Shown here: positions 7,273 to 15,711 of the stretch, in pieces
Position numbering within the stretch: position 1 is the first letter of the stretch
Layout: every line of letters starts with the position of its first letter
Assembly: GCA_036258795.1 (NCBI GenBank)
Contig: DATACZ010000089.1
Span: forward strand, 1-27,428
Length of the DNA: 27,428 nucleotides
Direction of reading: 5' to 3'
Source: DATACZ01 sp036258795
GTDB lineage: Bacteria > Actinomycetota > CADDZG01 > JAHWKV01
Program-made: the position numbers and the translations under genes
Notes under the pieces: model-generated
What the model saw: the letters and a program-made list of their open reading frames with translations, nothing else
Databases searched by the model: none
Told to the model about the DNA's origin: nothing

Positions 7273-9063
7273 ATGGGGATGGGCATGCGAGGCCGGCTAG
7301 GGGGCTCGCGGAGCTCCGTGCGTGGCATTTGCCTTTGGGTGATCAGCGCCCTTGTGGCCGGCATGTCGGGGTCCATCGACTCAGCGCAGGCGGCGGCAAT
7401 CTTCAGCGACGGTTTTGAAAGCGGCAACTTCAGTGCCTGGAGCAGTGTCGTTGCTGCCTCCGGAGGCACTGCGACGGTTCAGTCCACCGACGTAAGAACC
7501 GGTGCCTTTGCTGCGAGCCTCTCGTCGAGCACCACCATAGGCTCGGTTGCCTACGCGAGGAAGACCTTTTCTACCAGTCACACGAACGTCGCCGCGGCGG
7601 GAAACCTCAAGATCATCGCGGAGGGGTCGGTCAACGGCAACGTCCCGATATTTCGCTTCTTTGATGCCACAGGTGCGCGACTGGTGAGCTTCTACCGGCA
7701 GAACCAGGACTTCGACAAGCTATGGGTGCACCACAACGGAACTTTCAATTCCACTACGGGCAGGCTCCCGCTGAATAGTTGGGCCCGGGTGGAGCTAAGG
7801 GTAAATGCCACGGGCGCTGGAAGCAGTGTGGAGGCTCGCCTGAACGGGGCTGTGATCTACGCGACAGACGCTGCCGACCTTCCCGGCGGGGTCGCCACCG
7901 TGCAAATCGGCAACAACACCGCGGCCCAAGCGTTTGGCCTTGTCGCCGACGACATAGAGGTGACTACTGCCGAGTCCGGGACGACCGATACCGTCCCTCC
8001 GGACACCACCATAAGCTCCGGACCGTCGGGCACGGTGACTGGCAGCTCAGCCAGCTTCACCTTTTCCTCGACCGAGAGCGGTTCCAGCTTTCAGTGCAGC
8101 CTGGACCAGGCACCCTTTTCCCCATGCAGTTCGCCGGCACAGTATTCGCATCTCGACACGGGAGGCCATGTCTTCCAGGTGCGCTCCATCGATCAGGCAG
8201 GCAACGTGGACCCAAGCCCGGCGATCCGCAACTGGACGATTAGTGCCACAGGCCCAAAGCTGCTGATAGCGGACTTGCGGAACAGGCGCCTGCTGATCAC
8301 CGACTTCGACGGGAGGCTTGTGTGGAAGTTCGACAACCCGACCGGCAGGGACCACCCCGACTCTGGCCCCCTGGGCGTTCGCTGGATGCCGGGTAACCAG
8401 ATCCTGGCCACCTTTGGCACTGGCGAGGTCGGGGTCATAGACGTGGCTACAAAGACCTGGGTCTGGAAAACTAGCGGGTTTGGTGGGGACTGGTTCCAAT
8501 CCCCCTACGACGCCGAGATACTCCCTGATGGGCACTTGGCCGTTGCCGTGCGCTTCAACGAGGGCGGAAGGATCAGCGTCTACGATCGCTCAACCGGCAA
8601 GGTGGTATGGAAGCATCTTCTGAGCAACGCCCACTCGGTCAAGTTCCGCACGGCGGAGCAGAGCTACAAAACCCATTATCCCACCCTGCTCGTCGGCGGT
8701 TGGGGCTCCGTTAGAGAGGTTGCCTACCGCCCCAACGGAGGCCAAAACGTAACTTGGAACGTAAGAACCGAGTTCACCCATGACGCCATCGTCGTTGAGA
8801 ACGACCTGGTCCTGACGACCGAGGGTTACTACATCCAGAAGATAAACAGGGAGGGTGGACAGATCTGGAGGCATTCGACGCCCGAAGAACACCGGCGAAT
8901 CGCGATCAACCCCTCAGGGGGATATATCTACACGGTGGGGGAGGGGGACAGGGTCGAATTCCGAGACACCGCCGGAAATCTCCTTCGACAGTGGTCTGCC
9001 GTGAGCGACGGATCCAAGCTGGATTACCCCTACGGGCTGCAGGTAATCGATTTTCCCGGATAG
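7273..9063 (+). CDS. Secreted LamG-like / Ig-like / beta-propeller protein
   Basis: The product is a 596-aa exported protein. A signal peptide with a basic start (RGRLGGSRSSVR) and hydrophobic core ends near DSAQAAA, residues 35-41. Residues 44-233 (FSDGFESGNFSAWS onwards) resemble a concanavalin/LamG-like jelly-roll domain. Residues 243-322 are an Ig-like domain of the actinobacterial type (FQCSLDQAPFSPCSSP, then HVFQVRSIDQAGNVDPSPA). Residues 329-596 form a beta-propeller with repeated strands such as LLITDFDGRLVWKFD, VIDVATKTWVWKT and SVYDRSTGKVVWKHL, similar to PQQ-like or arylsulfotransferase-type propellers. No catalytic residues are obvious and there is no anchor, so it is probably released or matrix-associated. 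ATGs at 7273, 7279 and 7285 are all possible starts. Ligand unknown. Confidence 0.82.
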   Translation: MGMGMRGRLGGSRSSVRGICLWVISALVAGMSGSIDSAQAAAIFSDGFESGNFSAWSSVVAASGGTATVQSTDVRTGAFAASLSSSTTIGSVAYARKTFSTSHTNVAAAGNLKIIAEGSVNGNVPIFRFFDATGARLVSFYRQNQDFDKLWVHHNGTFNSTTGRLPLNSWARVELRVNATGAGSSVEARLNGAVIYATDAADLPGGVATVQIGNNTAAQAFGLVADDIEVTTAESGTTDTVPPDTTISSGPSGTVTGSSASFTFSSTESGSSFQCSLDQAPFSPCSSPAQYSHLDTGGHVFQVRSIDQAGNVDPSPAIRNWTISATGPKLLIADLRNRRLLITDFDGRLVWKFDNPTGRDHPDSGPLGVRWMPGNQILATFGTGEVGVIDVATKTWVWKTSGFGGDWFQSPYDAEILPDGHLAVAVRFNEGGRISVYDRSTGKVVWKHLLSNAHSVKFRTAEQSYKTHYPTLLVGGWGSVREVAYRPNGGQNVTWNVRTEFTHDAIVVENDLVLTTEGYYIQKINREGGQIWRHSTPEEHRRIAINPSGGYIYTVGEGDRVEFRDTAGNLLRQWSAVSDGSKLDYPYGLQVIDFPG

Positions 9064-9111
9064 CGGATAACGCTAACCCAGTGTTCGTGACGGCGCTAAC
9101 CCTGAACGCCC

Positions 9112-10182
9112 TCAAGCAACGCCAGCCAGATCAAGCGCCCTAAGTACTTGCTTGGCGATCTGAGCCGAGGCCACATGAGAGGGCATTGAGCCGGGTATGC
9201 GCAACAAAAAGACCGGTTTGCCAATCAGCGCCCTGTTCAGCAGGGCCTGCTTCCGGGCGAATGGCTCGGGCAGGGGAACCAGGGCCGTGGCGCCCAGGGC
9301 GGTGAGGACTTGACGCGACGGCGCCGACATCTCTGCGTAGAAATTCCCTATCAGCCTGCTGGCCATCCACTCCGACCCTCGCCGCTCCAGGGTCACATCA
9401 TCTCCCGTGAACCGCTCCATGAAGATGACCGCTCCCAAAGGGGCGCTAATTGAGATTCGCTCAAAAGCTTGCGCCGGTTTAACCATCATGTGCTCTGGCG
9501 ACCATCGGCGACTGAACGCGGCCAGGCGAGGAAATCGGCTCACTGTGGGATGCGCCGCAGTGGCTAAGGTGCCCATGAGGCCGGACAGTGCAGCAGGAAC
9601 CATCAGCTTTCGTCTTCCAGCGAACAGTTGCGGATAAACCAGGCGATGGTGGGCCTTGATGAATATCGGCTTGGCAAAGCCAAGGAGCCGGGCATCCTCG
9701 TCCACAAAGGCCCAGTCGTCTCCCATGAATGAACCTACCTCTGCGCCGATGAGGAGCCCGGCCAGAGCGCTGGTCTTACCGGTGCCCCCCCAAGCGGGAA
9801 GAGCAATTCCGCATCCCTTGTACTCAAAGGTGGCTGCATGAATCATTGCCGCGCCCCGTCGTGCCAAGATGAGGTCCAGCAACGGCAGCGCACTGGTAAG
9901 CAGCTCCCCCTTGCCGCTCAACTGAAGTGCCCCGTTACCCTCTAGAGCGATCTGCGTTCGGGCCGTCCGAAGGTACACCTCGGTAGAAGTGTAGAGGTAG
10001 CGGTCCTCTGCATAGGCAGGCTCGCTCATCGCCTTACCGGACTTTGTGATCGTTAGATCAAAGCTCTGGAGACCCTCAGCCGAGAACGGCTCAAATATCT
10101 CTCGAAATATGGCGGCTGAGGGAGCGCTCTCGGCTACCCGTACGGATGCGTAACCGTGAATGTCGTACTCGAGCCAGCTCAT
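9112..10182 (-). CDS. HPr-kinase-like P-loop protein
   Basis: The product is a 356-aa soluble protein. The core resembles the C-terminal domain of HPr kinase/phosphorylase: a Walker A loop in AWGGTGKTSAL (GGTGKT at 132-137) preceded by MIHAATFEYKGCGIALPA, and an acidic motif GDDWAFVDE at 154-162. The N-terminal 100 residues lack the classical HprK sensor domain. HprK-like orphans of this type occur in actinobacteria and proteobacteria, often near peptide-modification or cell-surface glycan genes, and their substrates are mostly unknown. It lies alone between the propeller gene (convergent) and the TasA-like gene (divergent), so context gives no partner. Its ribosome site is weak. Protein kinase or small-molecule kinase activity is inferred from the fold only. 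Confidence 0.7.
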   Translation of the reverse strand: MSWLEYDIHGYASVRVAESAPSAAIFREIFEPFSAEGLQSFDLTITKSGKAMSEPAYAEDRYLYTSTEVYLRTARTQIALEGNGALQLSGKGELLTSALPLLDLILARRGAAMIHAATFEYKGCGIALPAWGGTGKTSALAGLLIGAEVGSFMGDDWAFVDEDARLLGFAKPIFIKAHHRLVYPQLFAGRRKLMVPAALSGLMGTLATAAHPTVSRFPRLAAFSRRWSPEHMMVKPAQAFERISISAPLGAVIFMERFTGDDVTLERRGSEWMASRLIGNFYAEMSAPSRQVLTALGATALVPLPEPFARKQALLNRALIGKPVFLLRIPGSMPSHVASAQIAKQVLRALDLAGVA

Positions 10183-10322
10183 CTACAACGGCCGCCATTT
10201 CATCAATGGCCAGCCGCTCTTACGTGGGTTAACATATCGAGCACGTACATACGCATGTAGAGCGTAACAAATGACGGGAGGTGGAGGTGGGACATCCGAC
10301 AGTCTCTCCAAAGGAGGAAAGC
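10183..10322. promoter_or_regulatory. Divergent intergenic region with two dyads and the start-deciding ribosome site
   Basis: This short region contains GCCATT-TCATC-AATGGC (10194-10210) and TACAT-ACGC-ATGTA (10246-10259). On the plus strand AAAGGAGG (10310-10317) sits 5 bases before GTG at 10323, which sets the start of the TasA-like gene. No -10/-35 pair is convincing. Confidence 0.4.
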
Positions 10323-11036
10323 GTGAGTTCCCGAAAGGTCCTAGGCATCGCAATACTGCTCTTCGCTCTGACCCTTGTCGGAATGGGAATCTACGCGGCC
10401 TTCACCGATACCGAGACGGCGGGTGTGGTAGCCGAGGCCGGCGCGCTGGACATCACCGGCGCTAACGACATCACCATCAGCAACATGGCGCCGGGCGACC
10501 TTGCTTTTCGTGGTCTGACCGTCCAGATTCCGGACTCTGACAACGAGGGCGACTTGATTAGGGCCATCAGGGTGTCGGTCCCGCAGCCGGCCGTTGGCGA
10601 CGACGTAGTGGGAACGCCGACCGACGTAGGCGAAGGGTCTGTTCCCGTAGGTGCTTCACTTCTCACGGGTGCGCAGGGCTTGCGGGTTACCCTTGCAAGC
10701 TGCAGCGGTGCGTGGACTCTTCCTGCTGCTGGCGCAGCCCTGGGAAGCGACGTCAATGCCGATGGGTTGGACGACTCCGCGTCCTGCGCCGGCACGATAT
10801 CCATCAACCAGGCGGAGATCGCGCTCAACGACCTTGTGGGCACCGGCGACTTCGAGTACGGGCCGCCCGACTACGGCATAACCCCCACGGGGACCGGCAC
10901 CTTTCCCGACGGCACGACCCTGAACATGATTGCCCAGTTCAGGTTGCCGGCAGCCGCCGACAATGCATACGAGAACGCCTCGCTTACCTTCGACCTTGTC
11001 TTCGAGGCGATCCAGCGGGCAGGCGTCAACCGCTGA
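10323..11036 (+). CDS. TasA/camelysin-like secreted subunit
   Basis: Starting at the GTG with the strong AAAGGAGG site gives a 237-aa protein (SSRKVLGIAILLFALTLVG onwards). A single N-terminal hydrophobic segment is followed by FTDTETAG, the pattern found just after the SipW cleavage site in TasA/CalY proteins. The mature part is Ala/Gly/Asp-rich with predicted beta strands (VVAEAGALDITGANDITISN, NMAPGDLAFRGLTVQI). Two Cys residues, ASCSGAW and SASCAGTI, occur in a C-x3-W ... C arrangement also seen in the next gene. It ends in YENASLTFDLVFEAIQ, typical of the family. It is probably exported and cleaved by the adjacent SipW-type peptidase, with a fibre or matrix role by family analogy. Confidence 0.82.
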   Translation: MSSRKVLGIAILLFALTLVGMGIYAAFTDTETAGVVAEAGALDITGANDITISNMAPGDLAFRGLTVQIPDSDNEGDLIRAIRVSVPQPAVGDDVVGTPTDVGEGSVPVGASLLTGAQGLRVTLASCSGAWTLPAAGAALGSDVNADGLDDSASCAGTISINQAEIALNDLVGTGDFEYGPPDYGITPTGTGTFPDGTTLNMIAQFRLPAAADNAYENASLTFDLVFEAIQRAGVNR

Positions 11037-11229
11037 TCCCGGGCACGTTCAGTCTCCGGCCACGTTCCCGAGGAGGCCCCTCGCCAATGCCTGGGCTTCG
11101 GGCCCGGCGTCTTGGGTGAGATTCGCGCTCGCATAGTCATCGAGTGGGCAGTGCCTGCGTGCGGTTTGGCCATCACCTGACCGAGGGTCGCGGGAGCAGG
11201 TTGGGTAGGTTCGTCTTAGGCCACTCCCA

Positions 11230-12501
11230 ATGACACCCCGCCCTGAGACCAGCGCTGTTCCCGGCGTGCCCGGCAGGAGGCGGTGGTTTTACCGGCCCGT
11301 GAGCATCGCGGGGTATCTGTTGGTGCTGGTCTGCGCGACTGCTGTCGCCGTGCCTCTTGTCGGACAGGTGACCGGCCGATGGCGTTTGCTGCCTGTCCTG
11401 TCGGGCTCCATGGCGCCGGGGATGGTTCGGGGTGACCTGGCCTGGCTAGAGCCCAAGCCCACATCTGAGCTCAGAGCCGGGGATGTTCTCGTCTATAACT
11501 CTCCCAGGTGGGGAAGCTCCAGGCCGCGCCGAATAATCCACCGGGTCGTTCAAGTCGTGGAGCCGTCACGCATTCGTCCTAGCGACGTAAGACCGGGGGC
11601 GGTCTATATACGGACTAAAGGCGATGCCAGCGCCGATCCCGACCCATGGATTGCCGCAGTCGTAGACAAGACCGTCTGGGTACGCACAAGGACTTTGCCG
11701 AGCCTCGGTCGTCCGCTGCTTGTCATGGTGAACTCGAGCTTCAGGGTCCTGGCCCTCTTGGCTGCCGGAGCCTTGATGGCCGGAGTCGGCGCTTCCACGC
11801 TGGTCCGCCAAGAACCGGAAAAGAGCTCAGCCGGTGGCTCGGGATCACCCATTTCCCCGCTTCCCGAGCCTGCCTTCTTGTCGCAGCAAGCCCCGTCCCC
11901 TTCCAGCCAGCCGCCATTTAGCACGGCCGCCACGGCCGGTGCAGTCGGGATCCTCACGGTGGCGGTAGCGGGTATTACGGCTGCGGTTGCCGCCTCGCTC
12001 ACGGGGGCCGAGCAGAGCCGCGGAACCGTCGGAGCGGGGGCCGTCGTGCTCGAGATCGGAACATCAACCCTCCCCGTCACCGTCTCGGACCTCCTCCCCG
12101 GTGAGAAGGTCGAGAGGGTGGTGGAACTGCGAAACTCCGGATCGATCTCTCTGGCCTGGTTGTTCCTCGAGATAACGGCCGATCCAAGCCCGATGCTTGA
12201 CCCCACGGGCGGGCTTCAGCTCTCGGTTGATAGGTGCCCGGAGCCCTGGCAGGTCGGCACGGGTCAGGATGGACAGCCCCAGGCCCAATGTCCTTCGTCG
12301 GAGCAGTCCCTTGTCGCCGAGCGTCCGCTGGTGGGCCGCACGGAGCTCGATCTCCTCGAGCTCGATGCCGATGCCCCCGGCGGCGTCGACCACCTCCGAA
12401 TCACCATGCGACTGACTGAAGCCGCCGGCCCGTCGACAAGCGAAAGCGTCACAGCCACGATCGAATTTCTCGGTGGCCAGCGCCAAGGGAGCGTCCGGTG
12501 A
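11230..12501 (+). CDS. SipW-type signal peptidase fused to a TasA/camelysin-like domain
   Basis: A 423-aa two-part protein. Residues 26-46 are a membrane segment, followed by a type I signal peptidase core of the ER/SipW type: VLSGSMAPGM with the catalytic Ser at 60, GDVLVYNSP, IIHRVV with His104 in place of the bacterial Lys, and TKGDAS..PD (129-138) as the box E region. A second hydrophobic segment lies near 163-188. A Pro/Ser linker (about 195-232) leads to a third hydrophobic segment (235-257), then a TasA/CalY-like domain (LPVTVSDLLPGEKVERVVEL, LRNSGSISLAW) with C-x3-W ... C (Cys335, Cys354). The third segment looks like a TasA signal, so the enzyme carries its own possible substrate. 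Upstream ribosome site is weak. The last codon overlaps the next gene (GTGA). Confidence 0.85.
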   Translation: MTPRPETSAVPGVPGRRRWFYRPVSIAGYLLVLVCATAVAVPLVGQVTGRWRLLPVLSGSMAPGMVRGDLAWLEPKPTSELRAGDVLVYNSPRWGSSRPRRIIHRVVQVVEPSRIRPSDVRPGAVYIRTKGDASADPDPWIAAVVDKTVWVRTRTLPSLGRPLLVMVNSSFRVLALLAAGALMAGVGASTLVRQEPEKSSAGGSGSPISPLPEPAFLSQQAPSPSSQPPFSTAATAGAVGILTVAVAGITAAVAASLTGAEQSRGTVGAGAVVLEIGTSTLPVTVSDLLPGEKVERVVELRNSGSISLAWLFLEITADPSPMLDPTGGLQLSVDRCPEPWQVGTGQDGQPQAQCPSSEQSLVAERPLVGRTELDLLELDADAPGGVDHLRITMRLTEAAGPSTSESVTATIEFLGGQRQGSVR

Positions 12502-15164
12502 GGCGATCGGCCGTTCGCCTGATGGCTGCGCTCATTGCTTTGGCAACCATCCAACTGATGGCACCGGGGGCGACGCTCGCCGCGCCAGGCGACGTCGACT
12601 TGGAGGTTACAGTCACCGGACAGTTCAACGCAGGTTTGCTCGGGCTCGGCCCGTCCATCGATTGGACGGTCACTGTCACCAACAGCACCGCGGACGAGGC
12701 GGTGACCACGACCGCCACGGGCGTGGTGGTGCGAGACGTCCTAACCTCGTCGCCCAGTCCCTCGAGCTCCCGGTCGGGAGCCAACGTCAGCAGGGGCTCG
12801 TACAACGGTTCGGGGACCTGGACGGTGGGGTCGCTCGCGCCGGGGTCGGCCGCAACGCTCACGTTTAGCACACAGTACGGGTTGCTCTCTGGAAGCATCA
12901 ACGCCACGCTCTCCGCCGAGGTCACCGCCCTGAGCCAGCCAGACCGCGACTCTCAACCCGCCGAGGACTCGGACGTAGGCGATCAGGATGACGAGGCCGT
13001 ATTCCGCACCGGGTCGAGCACCAACCGCTCGATCGGTGACCTGGTATGGAACGACTTGGATGGCGGAGGGCGCTTTACCACCGATGAACCTCGTCTGAGG
13101 GGAGTGCAGGTCATCGTTAGTAGTGGCAGCAGCCGGCTGTTCGCTGGCCGCACCAACGCCTCCGGGATTTGGGACTATGCCGGCGTCCCCAACGGCTCGA
13201 CCGTTACGGTTCGTTTCTTAGCCCCTGCTGGCGCCGTCTTTACCGCATCCAAGGTTGGCGACGATACAGGTGATTCCGACGCCGATTCGACCGGAACCAC
13301 CGCGGCAAGGTCCATCTCGGCCAATGATGTGCGCATCGACGCCGGAATTCGCATGCCGGCCGATGTCTCGGTAACCAAGGTCGCTTCGCCCTCTTCGGGC
13401 ACCGCCCCACTCGTCGCCTCGTACACGGTGAGGACTTCCAACGCCGGTTCAGGCCCCGCCGCCGGGTTGGTTCTCGTTGACAGCTTGCCGTCAGGGGCTG
13501 AGATCCTGTCCGGTTCTATCTCGGCGGGCCAGGGGACCACCAGCGCGACTTCCACCCAGCTGACTTGGAATGTGGGAAGGATCGACCCCGGTGTCGCCGT
13601 AACGCTTACGTATCAACTGCGCCATCCCGACCCTGCAACGGCCACCAATCGGACCCAGGTCACGGCGGCCACGACTCTAGATCCGGACTCGTCCCCTAAT
13701 GCGGCCTCGATGGCATGCACCTCCCAGCCATCCGAGGATGACTGCGCGTCGGCCACGGTGGGGGTGACTCCCCCGATGGGCTCAGTCAACGGCACCGTGT
13801 GGCGGGACAGCAACGGCGACGGCCAGCGGCAAGTCGGCGAGCCGGAAGAGGCGGGTGTCACGGTCCGCCTTCACGCCGGAACGGCCCAGGGCGCGATCGT
13901 CGGCACGGCCGTCACGGCTTCTGGCGGCCAGTGGTCCCTTTCTTCGATCACCGTCGGGGAATACGTCGTCGAGGTCGTGGCTCCGGCCGGTGCCCGCTTA
14001 ACCTCCGCAAACGTTGGACCGGACGCGACCGATAGCGACGTAGACTCCGGTGGTCAGGCAACCGTCACCGTCTCCGGAGGCGCCACCACCACCGCCGACG
14101 GAGGGTTGGCGCGAGCCGACACCCCGACCGGGGACCAGGTGCTCGTTCCTCAAGGCATACCCGTTACGTTCAACGTCCTGGACGACGACGGCATCCCCGG
14201 ACGCCCCGCTGGCTCTGTACTCCCCTCCGGGTGGACCTGGTCCAGGCAAAACGGTCCGGCGTGGGGGTCGGTGACATGCGATGCCAACGGAACCTGCACC
14301 TACCTCTCTCTCCAGGGACGAGCTGGCTTTGACGCCTTTCGGTACACGTTGGAGAACCCGCTCTTCGGTCCGGTCACGGTTGAGGTCAGCATTGAGGTGC
14401 TACACGTAAACGACCCCCCGGTAGCTCGCGACGACCGCGCGGTAGCCGACGACGGGGCGCCGGTGACAGTTGCTGTGACCGCCAACGATCAGGATCCCAA
14501 CGATCCGGCGGTGACCGGCGATCCCAACCGTCCGGGCGATTCGCCGACGGTGACAAGCTCCGACCCGGTGATCCCCGGCGGTGCGGGGTCTGCCAGCTGC
14601 ACCGCGGCCAGCTGCACTTTCTTGCCCTCGCCAGGCTTCTCCGGACCGGCGCGCTTCACCTACACAATCACCGATCAGGGCACTTCGGATCCCAGGGTGG
14701 AGAACTCAGGTGTACCCGGAGGACTGGCCTCCGTGAGTCCCCGTTCCTCAACCGCGACCGTCGAGATCTCAGTGGACCTGCCTCCCCGGACGCCGAATGG
14801 CTTCACGGACCGAGCGGCCGGCCAAACCACGACCGGGCGTGGGAGCTGGGGGGCAACCACGTCCAGCTCGGCGGCGGCGTCCTGCACAGGGGGGCGGCCG
14901 CGAGTTGCCATCAGTTGGGACATGGTGCCCAAAGCCACCGGGTACAGGGTAGAGCGCCGCCCGGTACCGGCTGATCCAGAGACCGATAGCTGGATCGAGG
15001 TGACAACAGTCTCCACTGGTATCGGCTCATTCAGCGACGACCTGGTGGGGGAGGGGCAGACTTTACGCTACCGTGTGACCCCACTTAGGCACCGCCTGCT
15101 GGGGCAGCCGTCGGCGGAGTCGGAAGCACAAATCCCCCCAGCTACGAGCCCTATGGGCTGCTGA
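12498..15164 (+). CDS. Large secreted DUF11/SdrD-B/cadherin-like surface protein
   Basis: An 888-aa exported protein starting at a GTG that overlaps the upstream stop. A signal peptide (about 1-28) ends near TLAAPGD. Then follow a DUF11-like domain (about 34-150), an SdrD-B-like domain (about 178-285, SIGDLVWNDLDGGGRF), a second DUF11 domain (about 288-405, DVSVTKVASPSSG), a second SdrD-B domain (about 427-540, GSVNGTVWRDSNGDG), two cadherin-like or VCBS-type Ig domains (about 545-640 and 640-745, NDPPVARDDRAVADDGAPVT) and an FN3-like C-terminus (about 790-888, GYRVERRPV). There is no LPXTG motif or C-terminal membrane segment, and the last residue is Cys. It is a stalk-like adhesin candidate. 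Overlap with the peptidase gene suggests coexpression with the TasA-like proteins. Confidence 0.85.
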   Translation: MRRSAVRLMAALIALATIQLMAPGATLAAPGDVDLEVTVTGQFNAGLLGLGPSIDWTVTVTNSTADEAVTTTATGVVVRDVLTSSPSPSSSRSGANVSRGSYNGSGTWTVGSLAPGSAATLTFSTQYGLLSGSINATLSAEVTALSQPDRDSQPAEDSDVGDQDDEAVFRTGSSTNRSIGDLVWNDLDGGGRFTTDEPRLRGVQVIVSSGSSRLFAGRTNASGIWDYAGVPNGSTVTVRFLAPAGAVFTASKVGDDTGDSDADSTGTTAARSISANDVRIDAGIRMPADVSVTKVASPSSGTAPLVASYTVRTSNAGSGPAAGLVLVDSLPSGAEILSGSISAGQGTTSATSTQLTWNVGRIDPGVAVTLTYQLRHPDPATATNRTQVTAATTLDPDSSPNAASMACTSQPSEDDCASATVGVTPPMGSVNGTVWRDSNGDGQRQVGEPEEAGVTVRLHAGTAQGAIVGTAVTASGGQWSLSSITVGEYVVEVVAPAGARLTSANVGPDATDSDVDSGGQATVTVSGGATTTADGGLARADTPTGDQVLVPQGIPVTFNVLDDDGIPGRPAGSVLPSGWTWSRQNGPAWGSVTCDANGTCTYLSLQGRAGFDAFRYTLENPLFGPVTVEVSIEVLHVNDPPVARDDRAVADDGAPVTVAVTANDQDPNDPAVTGDPNRPGDSPTVTSSDPVIPGGAGSASCTAASCTFLPSPGFSGPARFTYTITDQGTSDPRVENSGVPGGLASVSPRSSTATVEISVDLPPRTPNGFTDRAAGQTTTGRGSWGATTSSSAAASCTGGRPRVAISWDMVPKATGYRVERRPVPADPETDSWIEVTTVSTGIGSFSDDLVGEGQTLRYRVTPLRHRLLGQPSAESEAQIPPATSPMGC

Positions 15165-15478
15165 GTCTGTCCTTCGCCACAAAGTCCGGATTTCTCCCTC
15201 CATAGGGGTCCTAAAACACACTGGACTCCCCGGTAAGTGACGCAGTATGCGGCACCCACGCTCGCGGATCTTCGGGAAACCCATAGGAAAAACGCGTAGT
15301 TTCCCCTCGTTTGCCTTCCTCCGGATGGGGCTACAGTAAGCATAAGGGTACGTACTCATTGCGTGAGTACCAGAAACTTTGACGCGCACCCCAGCAAAGG
15401 AGGTGAGAGGGGTCGCCGGGGGAGCCAACTCGGAGCTAGAGGAACAAGGCAAAGCAAGGCAAAGAAAGGAATCATCAA
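15165..15478 (+). promoter_or_regulatory. flp leader and promoter region
   Basis: This 314-base gap before the pilus operon contains a GGGAAAC ... GTTTCCC inverted repeat (15274-15280 and 15299-15305) enclosing ACGCGT, a perfect 7-bp dyad GTACTCATTGCGTGAGTAC (15352-15370), and a possible hairpin (15384-15416) whose loop exposes AAAGGAGGTGA. AAAGGA nine bases before the flp ATG is the working ribosome site. TTTGCC and TACAGT with a 16-base spacer, near 15310-15337, are a possible promoter. Confidence 0.5.
15352..15370. promoter_or_regulatory. Operator-like dyad upstream of flp
   Basis: GTACTCA and TGAGTAC form perfect 7-bp arms around TTGCG. The right arm plus flank, GAGTACCA, is repeated in the glycan operon upstream region (1690-1697). 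The 19-base length fits a dimeric LuxR- or TetR-type regulator site. Confidence 0.5.
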
Positions 15479-15676
15479 ATGCTGAAAATCTACCTTTGGA
15501 TGCAGCATCGCATCGACAAGCTTCGTTACGACGAGAGCGGCGCAGCAGCCGTTGAGTATGGCTTGCTCGTGGGTCTGATAGCCGTGGCCATCATCGCCGC
15601 GGTTCTCGCTCTCGGCGGCAAGCTCGATACCCTCTTCGACACCATCACCACGAAGCTGCCAGGGGCCGCGCCCTAG
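15479..15676 (+). CDS. flp: Flp/Fap-type pilin
   Basis: A 65-aa type IVb prepilin, the structural subunit of the Tad pilus. The leader is short and basic (MLKIYLWMQHRIDKLRYDESG). It ends at the canonical G21-A22 cleavage site, and the mature protein begins AAAVEYGLLVGLIAVAIIAA with Glu at +5 and Tyr at +6. The C-terminus is short (TITTKLPGAAP). Its ribosome site is AAAGGA nine bases upstream. It is the first gene of the pilus operon and is followed by a strong stem-loop that may set its excess over downstream genes. The prepilin peptidase needed to cut it is not in this window. Confidence 0.95.
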   Translation: MLKIYLWMQHRIDKLRYDESGAAAVEYGLLVGLIAVAIIAAVLALGGKLDTLFDTITTKLPGAAP

Positions 15677-15711
15677 GCGACCGTCGAGTGCGGCCGGACC
15701 AGCCGGTAACG

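Noticed and set aside
9064..9111. Repeated GCTAACCC between convergent genes
   Set aside because: Only two copies of 8 bases, no stem and no T-run, so too little to call a terminator or repeat element.
11604..12206. Minus-strand open frame of 200 codons inside the peptidase-TasA fusion gene
   Set aside because: It is Ser/Thr/Ala-rich antisense of a recognised protein with no ribosome site or domain.
15376..15440. Resemblance of the flp leader to a c-di-GMP (GEMM) riboswitch (GCGCACCCCAGCAAAGG)
   Set aside because: Only a few bases match. The conserved second helix, tetraloop and receptor are not present.
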